Below are positions 22,240 to 32,561 of a DNA stretch of 64,000 bases, one piece after another. The stretch covers positions 3,661,001 through 3,725,000 of the forward strand of contig NC_134677.1 of assembly GCF_024713945.1 (NCBI RefSeq), in the 5' to 3' direction. A program made the translations under genes and the position numbers. This stretch comes from Dermatophagoides farinae. Taxonomy: Eukaryota; Arthropoda; Arachnida; Sarcoptiformes; Pyroglyphidae. The notes beneath the pieces were generated by a model that saw only the letters and a list, made by a program, of their open reading frames with translations, had not been told where the DNA came from and searched no databases. Position 1 is the stretch's first letter; every line of letters starts with the position of its first letter.

Positions 22240-22936
22240 TTAAGCAGTACGTAAAAGTTTCGATTGTTTTAAATCTTCCAATTCTTTTAATTGTTTGGCG
22301 ACAATCTCATGTCTTTGTTTCATAAAATCCATGTATTTATGTTCATCAATTCTGTCGACCACTTTGACGCCACAATGAAACGCTTCTTCGATGATTTCCT
22401 CACAAATTTTCTTCAACGGCACACAATCGTAAAGTGGATCTTTACTTTTCACTTGAGCAATCTCGTAAACATGTTTTAAACTTAAGATACCGGCCGTTTC
22501 TTGACTTTGGTCCATTGCTAATCGTGCCTGTCCGGTCGCCTGACGTATGAAATAACTAATTGGCGGCACTCGAATTTGAATATCATAACTTCTGTCCGCC
22601 TATTTTAGTGAACGATAAAATAAATAGAATCACAAATGAAGATTTTACAATTAAAATTACCTTGACAGAGATTGTACATGGAAGTGGCGTACCGGGTTTG
22701 ACATCTTTTGTTCTTTCATTAAAATCTTTACAAAATTGAGCGATATTTATTCCGCGCTGCAACCACGGTAAATGTTAAATCGAATTTTTTGAATTTAAAT
22801 TTTTGAAACAAACCTGGCCAAGTTGTGGTCCGAGTGGTGGTCCGGGTTGTGCCACACCTGCACCAATCCATATTCGTAACGGTGTACTATGTATTACCTT
22901 TTCCACACCTTTCTTTGCTGATTTTAATTTAGACAT
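22240..22936 (-). CDS. mRpL11: Mitochondrial large-subunit ribosomal protein uL11m
   Basis: This is a component of the mitochondrial 39S ribosomal subunit, at the L7/L12 stalk base. Three exons (22936-22814, 22756-22661, 22599-22240) sum to 579 nt (192 aa), the same as human MRPL11. The L11 N-terminal signature [16 protein letters not shown] runs into [13 protein letters not shown] across intron 1, and the second exon keeps LPCTISVK. The protein is closer to the mitochondrial than the cytosolic form because it retains the bacterial-type glycine/proline N-domain. Its start lies back to back with the RpL30 5' UTR, suggesting a bidirectional promoter. Confidence 0.96.
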
Positions 22937-23285
22937 TTTGTTCAAATGATTTTTTCATTTAAATTCAGAGAAATTTTGAAATCATGTGATGGATATTTTT
23001 TATTGGACCACTTGAGTCGAAATCGAAACAAGTCTATTTCGATCCAAAATCGGAAACACAACGTGCATTGTGCTTGTTGTTCCTTTGCTCACACGGTGGC
23101 TGCAAAATTCATTTGTTTTCTTGTGTTTTTTCATCCAAACAACGGTAATTATTGCAATTTTTGATTTCAATTCAATTTAAATTTTTCTAGAAAACACTAG
23201 CATCATTTTGCTTATAGTTTTTTAATTCTTATAATCTATACATGTTAATGTTTAATTGAATTTTTTCCATTTCAATCAGGTTACA
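22937..23285 (+). promoter_or_regulatory. Divergent mRpL11/RpL30 promoter region and RpL30 5' UTR intron
   Basis: Under 350 bp separates the divergent ATGs of two ribosomal protein genes. The RpL30 leader has a non-coding exon that ends at 23144, an intron at 23145-23279 (donor GTAATT, acceptor AATCAG), and GTTACA immediately before the ATG. A pyrimidine-rich start such as TTCCTTTG near 23080 would fit a 5'TOP leader, but I cannot fix the start site. I see no box C/D or H/ACA snoRNA in the intron. Confidence 0.6.
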
Positions 23286-23630
23286 ATGGCAGTGACGGAT
23301 AAAAAATCGAAAAAGGCTATGGAAAGTATCAATTCCAGACTGGCCTTGGTCATGAAATCTGGTAAATACCATTTTGGTTACAAACAAACATTGAAGGCAC
23401 TTCGATTGGGCAAAGCCAAATTGGTTATAATCTCCAACAATACACCGCCACTTCGAAAAAGTGAAATCGAATACTATGCAATGTTGGCTAAAACTGGTGT
23501 CCATCATTATTCTGGCAACAACATAGAATTGGGTACCGCATGTGGTAAATATTTTCGTGTCTGTTCATTGACTATCACCGATCCGGGCGATTCGGATATC
23601 ATCAAGAGCATGCCATCGGAAGCTCAATAG
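23286..23630 (+). CDS. RpL30: 60S ribosomal protein eL30
   Basis: This is a cytosolic large-subunit ribosomal protein. It is one coding exon of 114 aa (human 115). It shows the eL30 core: [20 protein letters not shown], then the segment [20 protein letters not shown], the stretch [20 protein letters not shown], and [12 protein letters not shown], followed by the [12 protein letters not shown] ending. The start is [16 protein letters not shown]; the ATG at 23286 follows a splice acceptor by 6 bp. AATAAA is at 23658-23663. The next gene converges from the other strand, with its stop at 23702 and its own AATAAA at 23677-23672, so the two tails overlap. Confidence 0.98.
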   Translation: MAVTDKKSKKAMESINSRLALVMKSGKYHFGYKQTLKALRLGKAKLVIISNNTPPLRKSEIEYYAMLAKTGVHHYSGNNIELGTACGKYFRVCSLTITDPGDSDIIKSMPSEAQ

Positions 23631-23701
23631 GCCCGTTTTTTATTTTGAATTCGAACGAATAAAAAAAATTTTTTATTTTAAAGAAAAAATTCAAAAACAT
23701 A

Positions 23702-25103
23702 TTATGGCTTTATTTCAATCTGACACAATTCTTTCCATTGACATTTGGCTTTTTGTTCAATTTCAATCATTTCTTGTACTTGATCCAACAACATTTTCGG
23801 TCTCCTGATCAAGGATCGTCCCGATTTTTTAGTTTTTATTTTGGATGGAGATTTTTTCGCTTCATTATCATTCTCGTGGCTCGTGTTCACCAGTCTTTAT
23901 TGAAAATGTCATAATTGTTTTTTATGTCATAATTATTTTTTTATTATTATTTGTCATAAATTACTTACTGGACGGCTGTTTTAGTCAGCGAACTCAACGT
24001 TGGATAATATGGTTTGCCTTTCGCATCCGTGCATTGAATCAGCAGAGCACAATTTGTTGGATCAATATCCGTGACTTCTTCAGTGTCGATTGAATCTGAA
24101 TTGTCCGATCGTCGTCGATCGTTTCGCTTTATTGTATCCAACATTCTTGGAAAAATATCGTTCGATAATGGCTCAAAATGTTTATTTTTGTTCATTAAAT
24201 CTTTGACAAGTGCTTCCATTTGAACGGCTTGATCATCGATGATAACGTTGGGCTTGTGATTTGTACGTTTTGGCCATAAACGTTTTTTGAATAGATCGAT
24301 CCTTTTGAATGGTAAAGAAGCACCATTACCGGAGCCCAAAACATTGAATGGCAAATCTGGTCGATTCAACGAACCAAGAATACCACCCAAAATTAAAACT
24401 GAATTCAATAATGTCATAAGAACAATGTTACGGGCATTGTATTCGATGACCTAAAAAAAATAAAGAAAAAAAGATGAAAAACAAGTCTAAAAACATAAAA
24501 TTATTGTTTTAATGTGAGAGAAATTTCAAAATTCCTGAATTCAATACAGGCCATCAGTAATAATATTTGACTTTCGAATGTTTATGACTTTGGTGTGGCA
24601 AATCTTCTACAACATTATGATATTATTCAGCGATTATGATCATCATTGGAATTTCTAATTGGTGATCTATCCCACTCACACTCATCATCATAATCATCTC
24701 ATTGGATGGTTAAAAGAGAATCCTTAAGGGTTTACAATTGATTTAAATTGTTAATTTTCGACCATTCATAAGCTAAGCTATTGTGGTTGCTCTTTACCAT
24801 TGTGTGAATGCGTTGATCATTTCATACCGCCGTCATTATAATGGAAATTACATGTGATGAGAAATTTCACCTGTATCTATCTAAGAAAATAAATGGGTAA
24901 TTGGTTATCATTACCTGTGATGTAGTTGTAGCTCGGCCGGATTGTTTTAGTTGATGGCCGTGATTTTTCAGCAAATATTTAGCCGAATTTTTGATTATTT
25001 TTCCCAACTCTAATTTATTTTCGTCAAATATCGTTGATGATGACGATGATGATATTATTGTGAATTGGATGGCCAAAATTAAACAGATTAACCGATTGTC
25101 CAT
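23702..25103 (-). CDS. Unrecognised secreted or membrane protein, 287 aa
   Basis: Three exons (25103-24915, 24450-23969, 23894-23702) sum to 864 nt. The N-terminus MDNRLICLILAIQFTIISSS looks like a signal peptide. A second hydrophobic stretch near residues 73-92 (VLMTLLNSVLILGGILGSL) could be a transmembrane helix, which would make this a type I membrane protein or a secreted protein with an amphipathic core. The centre contains NRPDLPFNVLGSGNG and basic patches. The C-terminal third has four Cys, in the pairs NCALLIQC and CQWKELC, consistent with an extracellular disulphide domain. I recognise no family. The frame across all three junctions and the signal peptide argue that it is real. The first intron (24451-24914) is unusually long for this neighbourhood. 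Confidence 0.75.
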
Positions 25104-26626
25104 GATGATCTGATAGAATCACTAAGGTTGATAATTTTCGTTGTATTATGAACAAATTAATTTTGAAAAAAAATCCGAAATGTTAAAAAATTCGGCAGTT
25201 TTTATATCGATTTTCTACAATACCAAAAAATGAAAATGGTGCCCGCGAAAAAGAATTTTCAAAAAAAATCCACACCCTTATTGTCAATATATCCAATATA
25301 TAGAAATGAGCTATTTTTCATTCGATTTCCGTTTCGATAAAAAACAGACGGATATCCATTCTTTTGTGTATGTGTGTTTGCTGTACGTCTCATTGGATCC
25401 GTATTTGTTGGCGTCACTTTTCAACACTTTGACACTTTCTAAATTTAGTCTTAATTGAATAATTAGTGATCAAGAAAATGTCAACCACCGCCGTAGATTG
25501 TGTTCTAATGATTTTGATTTAAAATTTTAGTGAGAACAAAAAATCACAACTTTTTTTTATCATGTATTACCACCGTAAGATGTGTGTGTGTGTCTTCTGT
25601 GTGTTTACAAGTTTGCTTTCACAAGCGAATAATTCATTTTACATAGATTCCTGATTTTTCCCTTTAGTAAAAAATTGAATTTGAATTCCATTTATTTCAT
25701 AATGAATCTTATGGTATTCAGACACACGCATGTTTTAAACTTATGTCCATACTTGTAAATCTATCTTTACAATGAATAATGATGATGATGATGATGATGA
25801 TGAACACAATATTTAAAATGTCTTTCCAGTTGGAATGATTTATCGTTTACGTTTACCATTTAATTCACTTATCTTTTTTTTCATTCTATTTTTTTTTTTT
25901 TTTGCTCTCTTATGGCCTTTACGAATTGATAATTTTCATTTTATTTATTCATTTATTTTGTTTCTTAGAATCCATCCAATTCAGATCCATATGATCATTC
26001 GTCATCCGGGAATGAAAAATCCCAGGAATAAAAATTTCATTTTCATCGTCCTTGTTTTTCTTTTTTTTTCGAGCATCGCTGAATTCATTTTTATTATTAT
26101 TATTTTACCTGCTTCTTTTTTAGTTTGTTTGGATCAGAATTACTTGTCCTCGAGCATTCATGTATCGCAATTCACGTAAACACACATGCATCATCATCAA
26201 TATTCGTGTGTGATAGTAATCATACAACAAGGTGTACGACAAACATTCACTATAACAGATGTAAATTCTCTCATAGAAAAAAAGAAAAACTTTTTTTCTG
26301 AAAATGGAATTTTCAAAATGGATTCACTTTTACAGACACACACAAATCTATTTTGTAGTAGAATCCATGTTTATTTTTATTTTATTTTAGTACTGGTATT
26401 TTTTCTCATTAAATTTTTCTTTTTTTTGTTTTGTTTTTGTTTTTGGTTTATTTCATCTACATATAAATTGAAAAAAAAGAAGTAAACTTTGGTCCAAGAC
26501 AGAAACTAAAATAGCATGAAATAAAAATTTTTTTAGCTTTGGCCTAATTTTCATTATTTAGTCTTATTATTATCATATACGCAGTCGAAGAAATAATTTT
26601 ATGGATGACCTCGGTTAGATATGTGT
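25104..26626. other. Intergenic DNA, no gene seen
   Basis: AT-rich sequence lies between the 5' end of the 287-aa gene and the 3' end of the next minus-strand gene. It contains an ATG-repeat run at about 25778-25803 and many poly(T) stretches. The open frames at 25835-26485 are Phe/Ile-rich translations of T runs and are not credible. Confidence 0.6.
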
Positions 26627-28811
26627 CTATGATGATGATGAATGATGTTGTCGTTGATGATGATGATGATGATTATTTGGATGACGATCATTATTATTTT
26701 GATTTGTATTCAATTGATGAATTGTAATTGGACATCGATATGATTGTAGACAGGAATTACGTCGTACAGCTGTGAATAGATCATCGAGACCGATACTTCT
26801 TTCGAAATTTTTTGGTAACCTATACAGGAAAAAAAATCATAATCAATATTTATGATTTCTTTTATTAATATGTATGATTTACTTACCATTTGATCAGTAA
26901 ATATATGGTCTTTTGCCATGGTGTTGTTCGTGCATGTCGACCATCGGCCATCAATGAACATAACATTTCTTTGATACATTTCGGTTCATCCAATGCAGCC
27001 AATGCATATTTAGCTATGGTTTTGATAAGCAAATTGCTACGATTGTCATTGTCATTACCATCCGAATATAAATATGATGGCTTTGGCTGTTGTTGTTGTT
27101 GTTGTTGTTGTTGGACACCATCATTTCGATCAAATGGTACCCGATGATTATTCTTGGCCATATCATGACCATAATTATCATGATGTTCATTCAACAATTC
27201 TATTATGTCGGTAATACCTTTTCTTATGAATACACCTAATTTGTCCATTGTTGTATGATCGAATAGACTAATCGATCGTCTACCGTTTGTCGATTGTTGT
27301 TGGCCGATAATTGTTGCCCAATCATCTAATATACTTCTACGACGACGTCGTTTGCCTACAGCAGCTGTATTGACAATCGGCATGGAACCGGTAAACAAAG
27401 TTGGCATCATCGATGCCATCATAATACCAAATGGTATGGCACCAATCAAAATACCAGCAGCCAATCCTGATCCTAACCATGTACCAGATTTTTCAGGTAA
27501 ACTTATATGATGATGACTTGAACCATGATGGCCACCTAATGATGTATCATACATTCCATGCGAATGTGTGGATAGAACCGATGATGGTAGATAATAATGT
27601 GGCATCGGATGAGAATGTGATGTTTGCATATGTCTTACAGTAGCCGGTACTGGTATCGATGATGACTGTGATCGTCCCGTCGTATAATATCTTCGTAATA
27701 ATCTTGGACTACTTGACGAACTATTGGGATTATGTAAACGATATATGCCTTTAATTGCCGATGATGATGAACCACTGTCACCACGGTCATTATCCGATGG
27801 TAATTTTCTATAACGATTATAATTATATGTTACACTTGAAGATGGTGGTGACAGTTGGTCATCACCATCTTGATCATTATGGTGAATTATATCGCCTTCC
27901 TCATCATCGTCATCATAAGTGATATTTTCATTATCTTGATCCATAGTTGATTGTTCCGATTTGCTAGGACCAGTTGAACTTAAACGATTTTGATTCAAAC
28001 CTCCACTTGAAATGAATATTTCTGGAACATTATTGCCCGTGTGTTTATTCAAAGCGGCCGTCATTTGTGATAAATCACGATTATAGAATTTATGAATCAA
28101 TAATGTTTTCCCTGCTGACGATGATGCTGATGCTGAGGTGGATGATGATGACGATGATGGATCATTCGATTCAAATCGGATTTTACCAGATTTGTCCATA
28201 GATGTCATCACTGATGATGATGGCAATGAATATGTCGATTTTGTATCTGGTGTATTAAGATGTTGCGAGGCAGTTTGTTGAGTTTCAATTGTAGTTCCAG
28301 GAGTTGATGTTATCATTGATAATGAATGATTTGATAATCGTCCATAATTTTTTGGGCTATAATAATAAACATTTGGATTGGTCGATTTAGCCGAAACATG
28401 TAAGCGATTTAAATGTTTTTGATTGTAATTGTGATCATAATCATTTTCATCATCAGGCGATGCTATTGCTACACGTGATTGACTTTCAGCTGGTGATATA
28501 AAGTTTGAAGGTCGGTGATTTTTTGCATTGATTTGATCGAAAAAATTTATATTATCTCGATTTGTTGGATGGTCATCGTCGTCGTTGTCGTAGTGATCAA
28601 TTGGCCAAGAACTTTGATTCATCATCATAAGATTTAAAGATGATAATGGAAAGTAATGATGGTTGATTAATGTTGAATTCTCACCATTACCATCACCGAT
28701 GAATGCAAAACAATGTTGAAAAAAACATCCACCTCCCAAAAGGATTATAATCATTGGCCATAATAGAATTAAAACTTGTCGTGACCAAATTCTTATTAAC
28801 GATAAAAACAT
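26627..28811 (-). CDS. Unrecognised 705-aa secretory protein with polybasic (furin-like) site and C-terminal Cys motif
   Basis: Two exons (28811-26887 and 26819-26627) sum to 2118 nt. The N-terminus has a strong hydrophobic segment, VLILLWPMIIILLGGGCFF, followed by acidic sequence, fitting a signal peptide or anchor. Residues about 40-430 are Ser/Asn/Asp/His-rich and probably disordered. A glycine/alanine-rich hydrophobic stretch at about 445-480 (SGLAAGILIGAIPFGIMM) is followed by GKRRRRRS near 487-494, a good furin-type processing site. The C-terminal 100 residues are the most ordered: KCIKEMLC and then RNSCLQSYRCP, a four-Cys arrangement reminiscent of arthropod DM4/12-type domains, though I cannot confirm that. 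It ends in a His-rich and Ser tail. Poly-Gln precedes the C-terminal domain. A TATA-like TATATAAA lies about 95 bp upstream of the ATG. Confidence 0.8.
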
Positions 28812-31800
28812 GATGATTGAAAATGTTTTGATCCTGAATTGTCTGATGTAACCGTCATGAATGATGATTGAAAAAAAAGCATTTAAGATGCCTATCGCGA
28901 ACTTTATATATGCCTGAAGATGACATGCAACGATGCATCAAAACAATCTGAATAAGATAAAACGTATTCTATAGTGATTCAGTACAAAATAAATAACAAT
29001 GATGCAAACAAGTAGACCAGATCATCAGAAATAAAATATAAAAAAAAAATTTAAGCTTTTTCTAACCATTAACATTCAGAGTGTGACAATATATGGTTGA
29101 GTGAAAATTTTTCATTACATGACCCTTTATGAAATTCTTGAAAAGTTTTTATCACTCATAATATTCAAAATTTTGGTGTACTAATATATGTCTTGAATCA
29201 TCATCATCATCATCATCATCATTATTTGATTCATGCTGAATAGGGATGCATTATTAATAACCATGTTTTTCTAGCCATAAATTATATCATTTTTATTCGG
29301 ATAATTTGTTTCATCTTTTGCCGGTCCTATTATAAATGTACAATATAAACACAGATACACACACGAAGTAGCCTGTGTTTGTTGAATATAATTTTTCTTT
29401 CATTTGAAGATTCGAATGTTTATGAAATCTTTATCAATCTTTTATGTCGGTTTGTCTGTCAGTCTGTTTTTTTTAAATATTCGAACATAATAATCATGTT
29501 CGATGACCAGAAACAAAATGTTGGCCATCAATATTTCTTTCTTGGTTAAATTTATTTACTTATTGGTCATTTTGTTTTGTTTTTTTTGTGGGTCAATTAA
29601 TCCAAATCTATGTTAGTGATGCTATTCTCTTTTTCTCTGTGTGTGTGTGTTTTTAAAATAAATACAATGTGAATAGCATTATTCTATTATGTAGTCTTTA
29701 TAGAATTCATGGATATTTCTGTTTGATTTTGTTTTTGTGTAAACCAAATTCGAGTGAAATTTTAAACGATATAGTTTCAATGATGATCACAGTTTGTTTA
29801 TGATATTTTCTATAACAAAACTTTTCTTATATATTCCCATTTCGATTTTGGACAATAGCAACAACGACAATGATGATAATGAAAATCATCCATCTAAAGC
29901 GCAAACCAAGTCAACTGTATAAGAACTGAATGAATAGAAAGAATAAAATGAATAAATGAATGAATGAATGAATGCCTTTTGCACAATTAGTCATTATGTT
30001 AAATTTATTTTATTTTTTCTGCTTTAAGGTCGGCTTATAACGGTAGTTAGTAGTTCATACAGCTTTTTTTCATTTTTTTCATTTTTCTCAATGGCTGAAT
30101 ATATGAATTGACGATTTCTTTCTTGAATACAACTCGCATCCAACCGCACACACACATTCAGAAAAGCCCGAATTGAATAGATCGAGAAGTAAAAAAGAAA
30201 AATAAGACATCGATTGTGTGAGTGAATGTGTGTGTTTTTGAATTCAAAAGGTTAATTGAGCTCAAAGTATCATCATTCAATGTTTGTGTGTTGCCACAAT
30301 GGCACACCTTTTTTATGATGTTTATCTGGTTGTTGGTTATAATGGTTGATAAGATTCACCTTGTTGTTGTTGTTGCTGTTGCTGTTGCATAATGTCCTGG
30401 TAAAATGAAAGAAAAATAATTCGAAAAAACTCTCATTACTTTGCCTTACCCTGAAATTTCATTCATTGAATTCACATTGAAATCGTTTTTTTTATTTGAA
30501 TTGACAATTTGGTCATATATCGAAGACCTGTGTGCGTGTGTGTGTGTGTGTGTGCCAGTTGAATATGTAATGAATCTGTCTATGTGAATCAGTATTACCG
30601 TGCGTTTGATATTGATGAATATATAAAAACCAAGAACTTGGTCAACTTGGTTTTTTATATTCATTGCATTGCTTGGCATATTTTTATTACATTTTAAAAT
30701 ATTTTCATCAAATATTTGCGGTAAAAAAAAGTTCCTCAGAAATTAGTATTCGTTAAAATTAAGATAGTTAAAGTGATGAAATTTTTTTTTTTTTTTTTTG
30801 AAAAATAAATGTAACCGTTAGTTGATAAACTAGCCATAATTATCAAAAAGTTTTTTGAATTTGGTTCGTCCATTAATCAATTAATTAGTTTGAACAACAC
30901 ATATGATTACATTATTTTTATAGCCTGATTAATTTGCAGATACAAACTTGCTCGATAGTATATGTCCGATTGATGTTGATGATTTGTCCTGAAGTGACGG
31001 TAGTGAACAACAAAAAAATCATGTTGCATAGCAAAGTTTATTCTTCTTGTTTAAAATTTTAATTCAAATGAATAAAAAAGTTTTTATATTCTATTTTCGG
31101 TTTGTTTACATTTAGGAGTTCGTTGTTTTCGAATGAGTTTATCAACATTCATTTTTTTCTTATTCTCTTTTTTTTTGGTGAAATATGTTGGTCCAAATAA
31201 TAATAGAAAAAAGGATTAAATCGATTATAAATTGTAGCTCAAATTTTTTTTTCATCATTGTTTTGCCCGTATACCCACATATTTCATAAACATCTGTTTG
31301 TTAATTCAAAGGAAATATTTCAATTTTCCAAACCGGAATTGACCCGAGGTTGATTTTTGAAGCAGGAGGATTTCATTTCATAAAACTTTTTTTTTGTTGT
31401 TGTTGCCAATTTTGTCCGGTTTCTTCTCCATTATCTCCACGTTTCCTGTGCAATAAGTGGATTTTTTTTCTTGCTTTATTGCTAACCCAACAACAACAAC
31501 AACAACATTAAGATTGAAGATTCGCCAAGTTTTATTTTACTCGATTCACTCGTTTGTTTACTTTAAATTCAATTATTTTTTTTTTGTTTTGTTTCGAAAT
31601 AATTCCAAAATCAAAACTTTGTTTTTATTATTATTAAATCTAGTCACATTCCTATCATTTTTACATATGAATCACGTTTTTAAGAAAATGATCGATTTCT
31701 GTTTTATTATAAATAAAAAAAAATGATGGACAGAATTCATTGTAAGTTTTGATTTTTTTTATTCGGCTTTTGTTTATTCATTTTGAATCAAATACATTGA

Positions 31801-32311
31801 AATTGATTGACAAAGATTGAAAATGGCACCCATGATGCCTGTGAAATGTATTCAAATATGAAATCGATCGTTTTACCACCCATTAAGCTTAATTATTATT
31901 ATTTTTTGTTTTCTTCTTCTTATTCGAATTCACACACACAAACACACAAACATACGCATAGGAATTCAGAAATTGAAACCTAAAGTGACTAAATTAATTT
32001 TTATTCCGGTTTTTGGTTTATAATAATAAACGAATCGATTTCCCATTGATTTGATTGATTGATTGATTGATTAATGTCACACTTGGTGGTGGTGGTGGTG
32101 GTGGTTGGTAACATACATACCATATAAAAATATTGATTTCATATATTGTGTATGTATGTATTTTGTTTGATTGAAAATTCATTACAAGAGGTAATGTATA
32201 ATTTATATATATCATTTATAACTGGGTGTACCGAGATTCAAAATCCTGTTGTTGACTATTCTATCAATTTGATTCATATTTTGACAAATTCAATTTATAC
32301 CAACTTCTTAT
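28812..32311. other. Gene-poor AT-rich DNA left of the retrotransposon
   Basis: No credible exon is seen. Contents include an ATC run near 29200, AATG repeats near 29955-29975, a GT run near 30537-30555, an AACCAAG-armed hairpin at about 30617-30661, a TTGA tetranucleotide run at 32048-32073 and a TGG run at 32084-32105. Open frames here are low-complexity. Confidence 0.6.
28903..28910 (-). promoter_or_regulatory. TATA-box-like element upstream of the 705-aa gene
   Basis: The minus strand reads TATATAAA here, 92-99 bp before the ATG at 28811, at a spacing that allows a short 5' UTR with no intron. Such motifs arise by chance in AT-rich DNA. Confidence 0.4.
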
Positions 32312-32561
32312 TGTTGAAATTATTTAATAATGTTGTTTAATTAATTTAGCCGAAAAATAATAAATGTAAACATAAATGAAAAAACAGATAGAGCACATAG
32401 AAAATGATATCTATAGAAAGAAGAACAAAACGAATGGTGGTGTGTTGATGATGTGTGTGTTCGTGTTGAAGAAAACAATCAACTGACTACATGTATAAAT
32501 GTGTCGTTTATATATGTGACAATGTGTATGTATGATGAATAAAGTTCAAGTTGCTTTAACA
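32312..32561 (-). repeat. 3' LTR of the copia element
   Basis: This is 250 bp, starting TGTTGAAATT and ending TTTAACA on the plus strand, identical to 36685-36934. The Gag-Pol stop codon lies inside it: the last Cys codon and TAA are part of the LTR's first bases read on the minus strand. Confidence 0.97.

Noticed and set aside
23145-23279. A snoRNA hosted in the RpL30 leader intron
   Set aside because: No box C/D (RUGAUGA...CUGA) or H/ACA pattern is visible in the 135-bp intron.
25835-26485. Two Phe/Ile-rich frames of about 100 codons that could look like membrane proteins
   Set aside because: They are translations of poly(T) and TTA-rich DNA; hydrophobicity here reflects base composition.
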